Positions 10,774 to 20,038 of a stretch of 64,000 nt of DNA are shown here, one piece after another (the stretch's first letter is position 1; the number at the start of each line of letters is the position of its first letter). Location of the stretch: contig DDRS01000031.1 in assembly GCA_002343685.1 (NCBI GenBank), positions 1 to 64,000 on the forward strand. The letters run 5' to 3'. The stretch comes from Thiobacillus denitrificans (GTDB lineage Bacteria; Pseudomonadota; Gammaproteobacteria; Burkholderiales; Thiobacillaceae). Below the pieces are notes generated by a model. It did no database searches and was not told the DNA's origin. It worked only from the letters and a program-made list of their open reading frames with translations. A program made the position numbers and the translations under genes.

Positions 10774-11553
10774 TCAATTGAGCGGCTGCAATTCGACCCG
10801 GCGGTTCTTGAAGCGGCCGTCCTCCGTCTTGTTGTCGGCAACCGGCTGGGATTCGCCGTAAGCCTTGACCACCAGGCGGTCTGCCGCAATCCCCTTGCTG
10901 ACCAGGTAATCGCGTACCGCTTCTGCGCGGCGGAGCGAGAGACGCATGTTGTAAGCCGCGGTTCCCCGATTGTCGGTATGGCCCGCAACTTCCACTTTAC
11001 CGTCGCCCCATTCCTTCAGGCTGGCTACCGCTTCATCCAGGGTGGTGTGCGCTTCCGGCCGCAGGCTGGCTTTGTCGTAATTGAAATTGACATCGTTCAA
11101 TACCAGCTTTTTGGGGGCTGGGGCGGCAGCAGGCGCGGCCGGGGCAGCAGGTGCAACAGGCGCGGCCACCACCGCCGGGCAGCCATCGTCCGTTTTGGCA
11201 TAAACCGTGGGGCACTTGTCATCGCCATCCACAATCCCATCGCCGTCACTGTCCAGTTCGCATCCGTCGGCATTGACCTTGCGGCCGGCCGGCGTGTCGG
11301 GACATTTGTCCTTGCTGTCGACGACACCGTCGCCGTCGCTATCGACTTCCTTGGGCACGGTGCAGGGTTGATCCAGAAGCTGCTTGCCCGGACAACCAAT
11401 GGTCCTGTAGAGCTCGTAGCCGGTCGTTTTCCCGGTCGAACTCGCCGCGTTGCTGGGATCGTAGTAAACGCCTTGGCCTGCTTGGGCCGTGATCGCACCG
11501 GCAGACATCAGCGTAGCCGCGCTGGCACAGAGAAGTAGGTGGGTTGTTCGCAT
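10774..11553 (-). CDS. OmpA family outer-membrane protein with thrombospondin type 3 repeats
   Basis: 259-aa exported protein. An N-terminal signal peptide (hydrophobic to about residue 25, ending AQAG) is followed by two calcium-binding TSP3-type repeats rich in DSDGDGVVDSKDKCPDT patterns. A Pro/Ala-rich linker then leads into a C-terminal OmpA domain (VNFNYDKASLRPEA; VEVAGHTDNRGTAAYN; LSLRRAEAVRDYL; NRRVEL) that binds peptidoglycan. There is no N-terminal beta-barrel, so it probably tethers the outer membrane to the cell wall from the periplasm. It is monocistronic, with its own terminator. Confidence 0.9.
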   Translation of the reverse strand: MRTTHLLLCASAATLMSAGAITAQAGQGVYYDPSNAASSTGKTTGYELYRTIGCPGKQLLDQPCTVPKEVDSDGDGVVDSKDKCPDTPAGRKVNADGCELDSDGDGIVDGDDKCPTVYAKTDDGCPAVVAAPVAPAAPAAPAAAPAPKKLVLNDVNFNYDKASLRPEAHTTLDEAVASLKEWGDGKVEVAGHTDNRGTAAYNMRLSLRRAEAVRDYLVSKGIAADRLVVKAYGESQPVADNKTEDGRFKNRRVELQPLN

Positions 11554-11938
11554 ATTTGATATTCCTTTGATGATCTAAAAACCACAGAAACGAAAATGCT
11601 CGTGATTTTCGTTTTCCCCTGAATGCACATCGCTGGATCGGCCGATTGTCATGCCCAATCCTGTGTGCACATTACCAATCTAGCGCATTCGCTGGTTTCT
11701 GCTGTCGGCCGGGCGCCAACTTTACCATGAGGACACGCCATGCAACGCCTCTCTCCCCCATCCCCATTCACGGGGGCATCAAATCCTGGGCATCGGTTGC
11801 GCCATAAACTAAACGAAGCTGTTGCCATGAACGGCTTGATGAGACGCCGGCCCGGGCACGTAGACCCGCCGCCAACCCGTAAAAATATAGTCAAAAAAAG
11901 CCGTTAAAATTTTGCGCTGTGTACCGTATAAAGACTCC
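11554..11938. promoter_or_regulatory. Divergent intergenic region between the OmpA-like gene and the receiver-domain gene
   Basis: 385 bp without a gene. It must hold promoters for both divergent neighbours. The only clear structure is a perfect 10-bp inverted repeat AAACGAAAAT/ATTTTCGTTT (11588-11614, 7-nt loop) about 35 bp upstream of the OmpA-like start. It could be an operator or an RNA hairpin in that gene's leader. Nothing else was recognised. Confidence 0.4.
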
Positions 11939-12310
11939 ATGAAGATACGGACGATCAAAGCCATCATTGCTGATGACGACAGCGTGACCCGCCATCTTCT
12001 GCGCACGCTATTGCGCCAGCACAACGTCGAAGTCGTCGGCGAAGCATGCAATGGCAAGGAGGCGTTGCAAAAGTGTGCTGCCGAGATTCCCGACATCCTT
12101 TTTCTGGATATCAATATGCAGGAGATGGATGGCTTTGAGACACTGCAGCATGCCCGCCATGCCATACCGGGCCTTGCCGTCGTCATGATCAGTTCGGACT
12201 CGACCATAGGCAATGTACAAAAGGCACATGCCCATGGCGCCGACGGCTTTATCGTCAAGCCGTTCAGCGCGGCACGGGTGATGGAAGCCATTACGCGTTG
12301 CTGCCCATAA
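11939..12310 (+). CDS. Single-domain response regulator (CheY-like receiver)
   Basis: 123-aa receiver domain with no output domain. It has the acidic pair (IADDDS), a phospho-acceptor Asp in LFLDINM, the conserved Ser (MISSDS) and Lys (IVKPFS). ATG 11939 gives a normal receiver N-terminus (MKIRTIKAII); an upstream in-frame start at 11912 would add nine residues. It is convergent with an Hpt-domain gene 27 bp away, so the two may act in one phosphorelay. The partner kinase is not in the window. Confidence 0.9.
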   Translation: MKIRTIKAIIADDDSVTRHLLRTLLRQHNVEVVGEACNGKEALQKCAAEIPDILFLDINMQEMDGFETLQHARHAIPGLAVVMISSDSTIGNVQKAHAHGADGFIVKPFSAARVMEAITRCCP

Positions 12311-12337
12311 GCCCCTTTCGGGGTGCGGCCGATTCAT

Positions 12338-12706
12338 TCAATAGATAGGGTCGCCATCCGCAGCCGGCAGTTGCCCCGATTGCCTCAAATGCATCAGACG
12401 GTCGATATGGTGAAGTACCGCGTTCACCGGCTCCCGGAGAGTGCTGGCATTTTCATGCAAGCATAATGCCTCCAGCTGCTTGGCTGAGGCATGCATGGCT
12501 ACGGTTCCGCAGTAGCTGGATGCGCCCGACAGGCCATGTGCCACGCTGTACATGCGCGCGGTATCTCCGGCTTCCAGGGCCGCACGGAGATTGTCGGCAT
12601 ATTCCGGCAACAGGCCGTACAGCAGATCCAGCGCTTCGCGCCACGTGACCGGATCGCCATAGGTGCACTCAACGCCAAGCCTGGGATCAAGTACGGGATG
12701 TGCCAT
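12338..12706 (-). CDS. Hpt (histidine phosphotransfer) domain protein
   Basis: 122-aa helical protein with the Hpt signature around the phospho-accepting His (SVAHGLSGASSYCG). It passes phosphoryl groups between receiver domains in multistep relays. It lies tail to tail with the stand-alone receiver gene, which suggests functional pairing without co-transcription. The start MAHPVLDP gives a normal length for an isolated Hpt module. Confidence 0.8.
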   Translation of the reverse strand: MAHPVLDPRLGVECTYGDPVTWREALDLLYGLLPEYADNLRAALEAGDTARMYSVAHGLSGASSYCGTVAMHASAKQLEALCLHENASTLREPVNAVLHHIDRLMHLRQSGQLPAADGDPIY

Positions 12707-12791
12707 GACGCGTCAGCGCGTAACTCCAGAGTGGATTAACGGTTGGCCCTTCGCTGGTTCATAAATGGCAAGGCAGTAGGTTCTTGCCAAC

Positions 12792-12822
12792 AAAAAGGGC
12801 AACCCGGAGGTTGCCCTTTTTT
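12792..12822 (-). terminator. ATP synthase operon terminator
   Basis: Long perfect hairpin (AAAAAGGGCAACC/GGTTGCCCTTTTT, 4-nt loop) 21 bp past the atpC stop. A/T tracts on both sides could also stop transcription from the opposite direction. Confidence 0.85.
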
Positions 12823-12842
12823 ACGTCAAAAACACCGACGAA

Positions 12843-13265
12843 TCAAGTCAGTTTGCGCAGCTTCTTGATTGCCGCCAGCTGGGCCACGGCCTGGGCCAGT
12901 TCGGCTTGCGCTTGCGCATAGTCGAGCGTGGCGGCCTTGTCCTTCATTGCTTCCTCGGCAGCGCGCTTGGCCTCGAGTGCCTTGGCCTCGTCAAGGTCGG
13001 CCCCACGAATGGCGGAGTCGGACAGGATGGTGACGATGTGCGGTTGTACTTCGAGTATGCCGCCGGACACGTAGACCAGTTCTTCTTCTGCCTGGTTCGG
13101 CACTTTGATGCGCACCGCGCCCGGCTTGAGCGTGGTCAGAAGCGGCGTGTGACGCGGGTAGATGCCGAGCTCGCCACGCTGACCAGGGGCAATCACCACT
13201 TCGGCAATGCCGGAGTAGAGCGATTTTTCTGCGCTGACGATGTCGACGTGAATGGTCATGGCCAT
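12843..13265 (-). CDS. atpC: ATP synthase F1 subunit epsilon
   Basis: 140 aa, normal length. It has the N-terminal beta-sandwich (MTIHVDIVSAEKSLYSG; PGQRGELGIYPRHTPLLT; VYVSGGILEVQPHIVTILSD) and a C-terminal helical hairpin. It is the central-stalk subunit that couples rotation and can inhibit ATP hydrolysis. Last gene of the atp operon, followed by a strong terminator. Met3 is an alternative start. Confidence 0.97.
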   Translation of the reverse strand: MAMTIHVDIVSAEKSLYSGIAEVVIAPGQRGELGIYPRHTPLLTTLKPGAVRIKVPNQAEEELVYVSGGILEVQPHIVTILSDSAIRGADLDEAKALEAKRAAEEAMKDKAATLDYAQAQAELAQAVAQLAAIKKLRKLT

Positions 13266-13341
13266 GTTTTAACCTCGTATGGGCCAGGTTTCAAGAGACA
13301 GGGCAGATTTTTGATCTGTGCCCTATCTCCCGCCTGCGCTT

Positions 13342-14721
13342 TTACTGAATCGTCTTCGCCTTTTCGACGGCTTCTTCGATCGCACCTACCATGTAGAAAG
13401 CCTGTTCGGGCAGATGGTCGTATTCGCCTTCGACGATCGCCTTGAAACCGGCAATGGTCTCTTTCAACGTGACGTACTTGCCGGGTGCGCCGGTGAACAC
13501 TTCGGCGACGAAGAAGGGCTGCGACAGGAAGCGCTGGATTTTCCGTGCACGGGACACCGCCAGCTTGTCTTCCGGTGACAGTTCGTCCATGCCCAGAATC
13601 GCGATGATGTCGCGCAATTCCTTGTATTTCTGCAGGGTACCCTGAACCGCACGCGCGACGCCGTAGTGCTCCTCGCCAACAACCTGCGGATCGAGAATAC
13701 GCGACGTCGAATCGAGCGGGTCCACCGCCGGGTAGATACCCAGTTCGGCGACCTGACGGCTCAGCACCAGCGTGGCGTCCAGGTGGGCGAAGGTGGTCGC
13801 GGGCGACGGGTCGGTCAAGTCATCCGCCGGCACGTACACGGCCTGGAACGAGGTGATCGAGCCGGTGCGGGTGGAGGTGATGCGCTCCTGCAGGCGGCCC
13901 ATTTCGTCTGCCAGCGTCGGCTGGTAGCCCACCGCGGACGGCATACGGCCCAGCAGCGCGGACACTTCGGTACCGGCCAGGGTATAGCGGTAGATGTTGT
14001 CGACGAACAACAGCACGTCGCGGCCTTCGTCACGGAAGTACTCCGCCATGGTCAGGCCGGTCAGCGCGACGCGCAGGCGGTTGCCCGGCGGTTCGTTCAT
14101 CTGGCCGTATACCAGCGCGACCTTGTCCAGCACGCCGCCTTCCTTCATCTCGTGATAGAAGTCGTTGCCCTCACGGGTACGCTCACCAACGCCGGCGAAC
14201 ACCGAGAAACCGCTGTGCTGCACGGCGATGTTGCGGATCAGTTCCATCAGCGTCACAGTCTTGCCCACGCCGGCGCCGCCGAACAGGCCGACCTTGCCGC
14301 CCTTGGCGATCGGCATGATCAAGTCGATCACCTTGATGCCGGTTTCGAGGATTTCCACGGCAGCAGCCTGATCCGCATAGGCGGGAGGCTTGCGGTGAAT
14401 CGGCATGTGCTTTTCGGCGTTGACCGGACCGGCTTCATCGATCGGCGTGCCCAGCACGTTCATGATGCGGCCCAGGGTCGCCTGGCCGACCGGCACCAGA
14501 ATCGGGTTGCCGGTGGCCAGCACGTCCATGCCACGGCGCAAGCCGTCCGTGGAGCCCATTGCGATGGCACGCACCACGCCGTCGCCGAGCTGCTGCTGGA
14601 CTTCCAGGGTCAGCTCGGGAGTCTGCATTTTCAGTGCTTCGAAGACCTTGGGCATGGAATCACGTGAAAACTCCACGTCCACCACGGCACCGATGATCTG
14701 AACAATTTTTCCGTTGCTCAT
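13342..14721 (-). CDS. atpD: ATP synthase F1 subunit beta
   Basis: 459-aa catalytic subunit of the F1 head. The P-loop GGAGVGKTVTLMELI lies around residue 150, followed by GVGERTREGNDFYHEM, the Walker B region LLFVDNIYRYTLAG and the DELSPEDKLAVSRARKIQRFLSQPF segment. All are typical of the family. Fully co-directional with the other atp genes. Confidence 0.99.
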   Translation of the reverse strand: MSNGKIVQIIGAVVDVEFSRDSMPKVFEALKMQTPELTLEVQQQLGDGVVRAIAMGSTDGLRRGMDVLATGNPILVPVGQATLGRIMNVLGTPIDEAGPVNAEKHMPIHRKPPAYADQAAAVEILETGIKVIDLIMPIAKGGKVGLFGGAGVGKTVTLMELIRNIAVQHSGFSVFAGVGERTREGNDFYHEMKEGGVLDKVALVYGQMNEPPGNRLRVALTGLTMAEYFRDEGRDVLLFVDNIYRYTLAGTEVSALLGRMPSAVGYQPTLADEMGRLQERITSTRTGSITSFQAVYVPADDLTDPSPATTFAHLDATLVLSRQVAELGIYPAVDPLDSTSRILDPQVVGEEHYGVARAVQGTLQKYKELRDIIAILGMDELSPEDKLAVSRARKIQRFLSQPFFVAEVFTGAPGKYVTLKETIAGFKAIVEGEYDHLPEQAFYMVGAIEEAVEKAKTIQ

Positions 14722-14760
14722 GTTGATTTCCTAATCAATTAAATTCTGTATGCCGCGCGC

Positions 14761-15633
14761 TCAAACCGCTGCTGCGCCCGCCACGATTTCCGACAGTTCC
14801 TTGGTAATCGCGGCCTGGCGGGTCTTGTTGTAAACCAGTTTCAGCTCGCCGATCACGTCTTTTGCGTTGTCGGAGGCGGCCTTCATCGCCACCATCCGTG
14901 CCGACTGTTCGCACGCGATGTTTTCCGCCACGCCCTGATACACCAGCGATTCGATGTAGCGCATCAGCATGCCGTCGACGACCGGCTTGGCATCGGGCTC
15001 GTAGATGTAGTCCCAGTGCGTTTTCAGGCTGGCTTCTTCCGTGTCTTCCATTTGCGCCAGCGGCAACAGCTGGGTCAGCGTCGGTTCCTGCTTCATGGTG
15101 TTCACGAAACGGTTGTAGACGATATAAAGCGCGTCGATCTTGCCTTCCAGATACGCATCCAGCATGACCTTGACCGGTCCGATCAGCTTGTCCATGTGCG
15201 GCGTATCGCCGATTCCGGTCAGCTGCGACACCACATTGGCACCGAGGCGCTGCATGAAACCCAGGCTCTTGTTGCCGATCGCGGTGACGTCGATACCGAT
15301 ACCGGCGGCTTCCCACTGTTTCATCTGGCTCACCACCACGCGGAAGGCGTTGGTATTGAGGCCACCGCACAGACCTTTGTCCGAACTGATGACGATGACA
15401 CCGACGCGCTTGACGTTTTCACGTGCGATCACAAAAGGATGCTTGTATTCCGTGTGCGCATACGCCAAGTGCGTCGCCACGCGGGCGATTTTCTCGGCAT
15501 AGGGGCGCGCGGCCTTCATGCGCTCCTGCGCCTTGCGCATCTTGGATGCCGCGACCATTTCCATGGCCTTGGTGATCTTGCGCGTGTTTTCCACGCTCTT
15601 GATCTTGGTCCGTATCTCTTTTCCGGCTGCCAT
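14761..15633 (-). CDS. atpG: ATP synthase F1 subunit gamma
   Basis: 290-aa central rotor shaft. It starts MAAGKEIRTKIKSVENTRKITKAMEMV, contains the conserved ISSDKGLCGGLN loop and ends in a long helix (QAAITKELSEIVAGAAAV). It transmits torque between the c-ring and the alpha3beta3 head. Length and both helical ends are normal. Confidence 0.98.
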   Translation of the reverse strand: MAAGKEIRTKIKSVENTRKITKAMEMVAASKMRKAQERMKAARPYAEKIARVATHLAYAHTEYKHPFVIARENVKRVGVIVISSDKGLCGGLNTNAFRVVVSQMKQWEAAGIGIDVTAIGNKSLGFMQRLGANVVSQLTGIGDTPHMDKLIGPVKVMLDAYLEGKIDALYIVYNRFVNTMKQEPTLTQLLPLAQMEDTEEASLKTHWDYIYEPDAKPVVDGMLMRYIESLVYQGVAENIACEQSARMVAMKAASDNAKDVIGELKLVYNKTRQAAITKELSEIVAGAAAV

Positions 15634-15662
15634 AGTGGCTCCTAACTAATCAGCGCGGTCTA

Positions 15663-17204
15663 TCAATAGACGCCGGTTTTCTTGAACTCGTCCACCGCTG
15701 CGGTGAGCGCCTTTTCGGTCGCATCATCCAGGTTGCCGCTGGTTTCGATGGTGTCCATGATGCTGGCGTGCTTGGACTTCATGAACGCCATCAGGGCGGA
15801 TTCGAACGGCAGGATCTTGCTGACTTCGACGTCATCCATATAGCCCTTGTTGACGGCGAACAGGGTCAGCGCCATCTGCGACACCGACATCGGCGAGTAC
15901 TGCGCCTGCTTCATCAGTTCGGTCACGCGACGGCCGCGCTCCAGCTGCTTGCGGGTCGCTTCGTCGAGGTCGGACGCGAACTGCGCGAAGGCCGCGAGTT
16001 CGCGGTACTGCGCCAAGGCCAGACGGACACCGCCGCCCAGCTTCTTGATCACCTTGGTCTGCGCGGCGCCGCCAACGCGGGACACCGACAAACCGGCGTT
16101 GATCGCGGGACGGATACCGGCGTTGAAGAGGTCGGTCTCCAGGAAGATCTGGCCGTCGGTAATCGAAATCACGTTGGTCGGCACGAAGGCGGACACGTCG
16201 CCGGCCTGCGTTTCGATGATCGGCAGCGCCGTCAGCGAACCGGTCTTGCCCTTGACGGCGCCCTTGGTGATCTTCTCGACGTAGTCGGCGTTGACGCGCG
16301 CGGCACGCTCGAGCAGACGCGAGTGCAGGTAGAACACGTCGCCCGGGTAGGCTTCACGGCCCGGCGGACGGCGCAGCAGCAGCGAGACCTGACGGTAGGC
16401 CCAGGCCTGCTTGGTCAGATCGTCGTACACGATCAGCGCGTCTTCGCCGATGTCGCGGAAGAACTCGCCCATGGTGCAGCCGGAGTACGGTGCGATGTAC
16501 TGCATCGCGGCGGCGTCGGACGCGGTCGCGGCAACGACGATGGTGTGGTCCATCGCGCCATGCTCTTCCAGCTTGCGCACCACGTTGGCGACCGAAGACG
16601 CCTTCTGGCCGATCGCGACGTAGATACACTTAACGCCGGTGCCCTTCTGGTTGATGATGGCGTCGATCGCGACCGCGGTCTTGCCGGTCTGGCGGTCGCC
16701 GATGATCAGTTCGCGCTGGCCGCGGCCGACGGGAACCATGGCATCGATCGACTTGAGGCCGGTCTGCACCGGCTGGTCGACGGACTTACGTTCGATGACG
16801 CCCGGGGCGATACGCTCGATCGGCATGGTGGTGTCTGCCGCGATGGGGCCCTTGCCGTCGATCGGCTGGCCCAGCGAGTTCACCACGCGACCGAGCAGGC
16901 CGCGGCCGACCGGCACTTCGAGAATGCGGCCAGTGCACTTGGCCACGTCGCCTTCCGTGATGTGTTCGTAATCGCCCAGGATCACCGCACCCACCGAGTC
17001 GCGCTCTAGGTTGAGCGCCACACCGAAGGTGTTGCCCGGCATTTCGATCATTTCACCCGACATCACGTCGGACAAACCATGAATGCGGACGATGCCGTCG
17101 GTGACGGACACGATCGTGCCCTGGGTGCGCAGTTCGCTCGACGCACCGAGGTTCTCGATCTTGGCTTTAATCAGTTCGCTGATTTCGCTTGGATTCAATT
17201 GCAT
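15663..17204 (-). CDS. atpA: ATP synthase F1 subunit alpha
   Basis: 513-aa non-catalytic nucleotide-binding subunit of F1. The P-loop is GDRQTGKTAVAIDAI near residue 170. The beta-barrel N-terminus begins MQLNPSEISELIKAKIENL, and VSRVGGAAQTKVIKKLGGGVRLALAQYRELAAF is present. Normal length and operon position. Confidence 0.99.
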   Translation of the reverse strand: MQLNPSEISELIKAKIENLGASSELRTQGTIVSVTDGIVRIHGLSDVMSGEMIEMPGNTFGVALNLERDSVGAVILGDYEHITEGDVAKCTGRILEVPVGRGLLGRVVNSLGQPIDGKGPIAADTTMPIERIAPGVIERKSVDQPVQTGLKSIDAMVPVGRGQRELIIGDRQTGKTAVAIDAIINQKGTGVKCIYVAIGQKASSVANVVRKLEEHGAMDHTIVVAATASDAAAMQYIAPYSGCTMGEFFRDIGEDALIVYDDLTKQAWAYRQVSLLLRRPPGREAYPGDVFYLHSRLLERAARVNADYVEKITKGAVKGKTGSLTALPIIETQAGDVSAFVPTNVISITDGQIFLETDLFNAGIRPAINAGLSVSRVGGAAQTKVIKKLGGGVRLALAQYRELAAFAQFASDLDEATRKQLERGRRVTELMKQAQYSPMSVSQMALTLFAVNKGYMDDVEVSKILPFESALMAFMKSKHASIMDTIETSGNLDDATEKALTAAVDEFKKTGVY

Positions 17205-17249
17205 GTCTGTTCTCCGAACCGTGAGGTTCCGATAATTTTGAGTTCGTGA

Positions 17250-17786
17250 TTAGCCTTGCAGCGCGAAAGCCATGCGCTGCAGCCGTCCCTTGACCGAGCC
17301 GTCTATCACCTGGTCGCCGATGGCGATCACCGCGCCGCCGATCAGTTCGGGATCGACCGCAACCTGCACGTTCACTGAGCGGTTGAATTTGGCCTTGAGT
17401 CCGGCGACCAGATCGTCGACCTGCGCCTGCGTCAGCTCCTGCGCGCTGGTGATGGTGGCCTCGAGCGTGCCTTCGGCGTTGGCCTTCAGCGTCTCGAATT
17501 GCGTACCGATCTCCGGCAGCAGCGACAAGCGGTCGTTCTCGGCCAGCACCTTGACGAAGTTGGCGCCGCGTTCGCCGAGGTCGCCACCGGCGACGTCGAT
17601 GACGAGGCCGGCCACCCGCTCGGCCGAAACGGCCGGATCGGTGATCAGGCGTGCCACCTGGGCATCGGAAACGATGGCCGCCAACGTGGCGATACGGCTC
17701 GACCAGCCTGCCAGGTCATTTTCGCCCTGCGCCATGCGGAACACCGCTTCGGCGTAGGGACGAGCCAGGGTAGACAGTTCGCTCAT
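17250..17786 (-). CDS. atpH: ATP synthase F1 subunit delta
   Basis: 178-aa peripheral-stalk subunit joining F1 to the b-subunit dimer. The helical N-terminus MSELSTLARPYAEAVFRMA and the C-terminal VDPELIGGAVIAIGDQVIDGSVKGRLQRM are family hallmarks. Starts 3 bp after atpF. Confidence 0.97.
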   Translation of the reverse strand: MSELSTLARPYAEAVFRMAQGENDLAGWSSRIATLAAIVSDAQVARLITDPAVSAERVAGLVIDVAGGDLGERGANFVKVLAENDRLSLLPEIGTQFETLKANAEGTLEATITSAQELTQAQVDDLVAGLKAKFNRSVNVQVAVDPELIGGAVIAIGDQVIDGSVKGRLQRMAFALQG

Positions 17787-17789
17787 GGT

Positions 17790-18260
17790 TTACAGCTCGG
17801 CTTTCAGCTGGCCCAGCAGGTCAGCGTGGGTTTGCGCATTGACCTCGCGGCGCAGGATTTTCTCCGCGCCGGCCACAGCCAGCCCGGCCACCTGCTCGCG
17901 CAGGCTTTCGCGTGCCCGGTTGGTTTCCTGTGCAATATTGGCCTGGGCAGCAGCCAGTTGACGATCGCCTTCTTCCTTGGCGGCCACTTTTGCTTCTTCG
18001 ATGATCTGCGCCGCACGCTTTTCAGCCTGGGCGATCACTTCGGCAGCCTGTGCCTTGGCGTCGCGCATGTTGTCGCCGGCCTTCTTGGCAGCCAGTTCGA
18101 GCTCATGCTTGCCGCGATCCGCAGCAGCCAGGCCATCGGCGATCTGCTTTTTACGCGTTTCGAGCGCATTCATGATCGGCGGCCACACGAACTTCATGCA
18201 GAACCACACGAAGAAGATGAACGTGATGGACTGGCCGATCAAAGTTGCGTTGAAGTTCAT
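17790..18260 (-). CDS. atpF: ATP synthase F0 subunit b
   Basis: 156-aa stator subunit with a single N-terminal membrane segment (LIGQSITFIFFVWFCMKFVWPPI) and a long charged coiled coil (Ala/Glu/Lys-rich from residue ~35 to the end). It forms the peripheral stalk dimer that holds F1. Only one b-type gene is present, so the complex is the homodimeric bacterial type. Confidence 0.97.
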   Translation of the reverse strand: MNFNATLIGQSITFIFFVWFCMKFVWPPIMNALETRKKQIADGLAAADRGKHELELAAKKAGDNMRDAKAQAAEVIAQAEKRAAQIIEEAKVAAKEEGDRQLAAAQANIAQETNRARESLREQVAGLAVAGAEKILRREVNAQTHADLLGQLKAEL

Positions 18261-18312
18261 ATCCGCACCTTTTAATGACGGGGGTTAGACAAGTTCCGTA
18301 GCAACCCGCGAA

Positions 18313-18552
18313 TTAACCGGCAACGGCGAACAGAACGTACATGGCCAGACCGACGGCGATCATCGGCACGGCGTCGACCAGACCCATCACGATGAAGAAC
18401 TGGGTACGCAGCATCGGGATCAGCTCGGGCTGACGGGCTGCGCCCTCAAGGAAGCGGCCACCGAGGATGCCGATGCCGACGGCTGCACCGAGCGCGCCCA
18501 GGCCCATCATCAGGGCGCCAGCGATGTACAGTACGGCTTGAGTCATTTCCAT
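18313..18552 (-). CDS. atpE: ATP synthase F0 subunit c
   Basis: 79-aa two-helix hairpin that forms the c-ring. The ion-binding carboxylate is Asp60 in GLVDAVPMI, and the polar loop is ARQPE. The absence of the extra Gln and Ser/Thr ligands of Na+-type c subunits points to proton coupling. Confidence 0.97.
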   Translation of the reverse strand: MEMTQAVLYIAGALMMGLGALGAAVGIGILGGRFLEGAARQPELIPMLRTQFFIVMGLVDAVPMIAVGLAMYVLFAVAG

Positions 18553-18631
18553 TTGTTGCTCCTAGAAGTAAAAATTAAAGTTGAAAACAAGAAACCAGAA
18601 AATTAAATACGATTGAAATCAGGGGGACCGC

Positions 18632-19474
18632 TTAGTGATGCTCGGCGTGCGCCATATCCAGATACACGATGGTCAGCGTCATGAAGATGAAGGCCTGCAG
18701 CGTGATGATGAGGATATGGAACACCGCCCACGCCCACTGCAATGCGCCGCCAAACACAGCCAGCACCCAGCCGCCGCCGAACATCAGCGCAATCAGGATG
18801 AAGATCATTTCGCCGGCGTACATGTTGCCGAAGAGACGCAGTGCCAGCGAGATCGGCTTGGCGATCAGGCCGACGCCCTCAAGCAAGAGATTGACCGGAA
18901 ACAGGAATTTGGGGAAAGGCTGGAAGGCCAGTTCGGAGAAGAAGCCGCCGGCGCCTTTCATCTTGACGCTGTAGTACAGCACCAGGAAGAAAATCGACAG
19001 TGACAGGCCGAAGGTCACGTTGGGATCGGTAGATGGCACGATCTTCAGGTGCGGCACGCCCGACAGCGTCGCAGCATAGGGAAACCAATCGACCGGGAAC
19101 AGGTCCATCAGGTTCATCAGGAACACCCACATGAATACGGTGAGGGCCAGCGGAGCGACCATCGCATTCTGGTGAGAGAAAGAGCCGCGCACGGAACCAT
19201 CAATGAACTCGATGATCCACTCGACGAAATTTTGCAGGCCGGACGGGGTGCCGGTCGTCGCCTTTTTGGCTGCCATGCGGAACAGAAGCAGGAAGAGCAA
19301 CCCCAGGCCAATCGAGAAGAGCATGCTGTCGACGTTGATCGCCCAGAAGCCCATGGACTTGGCCTCTGCGGCGCCATGGGCGAAGCCCCAGGTGCCGTCA
19401 GGAAGTTGTCCGTAAGTCAGGTTTTGCAGGTGGTGCTTGATGTATTCACCGGAGGAATGGGATTCCGTAGCCAT
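18632..19474 (-). CDS. atpB: ATP synthase F0 subunit a
   Basis: 280-aa integral membrane subunit that forms the proton half-channels against the c-ring. It is the long form with an N-terminal extension (YIKHHLQNLTYGQL). The essential Arg lies in the LALRLFGNMYAGE helix. Several hydrophobic helices end with FIFMTLTIVYLDMAHAEHH. Confidence 0.98.
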   Translation of the reverse strand: MATESHSSGEYIKHHLQNLTYGQLPDGTWGFAHGAAEAKSMGFWAINVDSMLFSIGLGLLFLLLFRMAAKKATTGTPSGLQNFVEWIIEFIDGSVRGSFSHQNAMVAPLALTVFMWVFLMNLMDLFPVDWFPYAATLSGVPHLKIVPSTDPNVTFGLSLSIFFLVLYYSVKMKGAGGFFSELAFQPFPKFLFPVNLLLEGVGLIAKPISLALRLFGNMYAGEMIFILIALMFGGGWVLAVFGGALQWAWAVFHILIITLQAFIFMTLTIVYLDMAHAEHH

Positions 19475-19560
19475 AGTGATCTATTTCAATAAGTGGGTTT
19501 TGGATGAACACGCGGGGCGTTCCCATTCAAAACCAACCTTGGCAAAACTTCGCCCTTCGG

Positions 19561-19938
19561 CTATTTGCCGTTTCGGCCTGCCACAGCAGCCAGCCAGGCA
19601 AACTGGGCCAGCACCAAGCCAAGCAGCAAGGGCAGCGGATCCAGCTTCAACACGCCGAGTCCCAGGCTCAACAAGGCAACCAACAGGATCAGGCGCTCGA
19701 CGCTGACGCGAACAAACATCTTCAACAATCGATGCTGATCCCATTCCGGGTGAGCCATCGACTCCTGCTCACGCCAGGCCAGTACCGCGCTCACGGCCAG
19801 CGCGACGAACACGCCATATGCAGCCGCCAGTCCCGCATCCATCCCTGCAATCGCAGCGCCGCTTAGCGCGGCCACGAACACGAGCACCGACTGCGCCCGA
19901 ACCACCCGTCGGGTGCCGGTTGTGATGCCGTTAAACAT
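19561..19938 (-). CDS. atpI: ATP synthase subunit I
   Basis: 125-aa hydrophobic protein with about four predicted membrane segments (VLVFVAALSGAAIAGM; AAYGVFVALAVSAVLA; LILLVALLSLGLGVL; LLGLVLAQFAWLAAV). AtpI is thought to help c-ring assembly or Mg2+ uptake and is dispensable. It is the first gene of the atp operon, 86 bp before atpB. Assignment rests on position, size and hydropathy. Confidence 0.85.
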   Translation of the reverse strand: MFNGITTGTRRVVRAQSVLVFVAALSGAAIAGMDAGLAAAYGVFVALAVSAVLAWREQESMAHPEWDQHRLLKMFVRVSVERLILLVALLSLGLGVLKLDPLPLLLGLVLAQFAWLAAVAGRNGK

Positions 19939-19952
19939 TTAGCCAATCAATT

Positions 19953-19982
19953 ATGATACTAGAATTAGTGCGGTCTATGCAA
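19953..19982 (-). promoter_or_regulatory. Predicted atp operon promoter
   Basis: On the minus strand TTGCAT and TATCAT are separated by 18 bp (19977-19982 and 19953-19958), ending 14 bp before the atpI start codon. This is a good sigma70-like match in the right place. The short leader makes the exact start point uncertain. Confidence 0.5.
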
Positions 19983-20038
19983 TCATCAGGCTGCTTGATG
20001 ATGAATTTCAGTACGTAGTGATGTTGCTGGCGGGCCCG

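Noticed and set aside
14658..14672. TCACGTGAAAA in atpD
   Set aside because: Only part of the parS core matches and the palindrome is not symmetrical.
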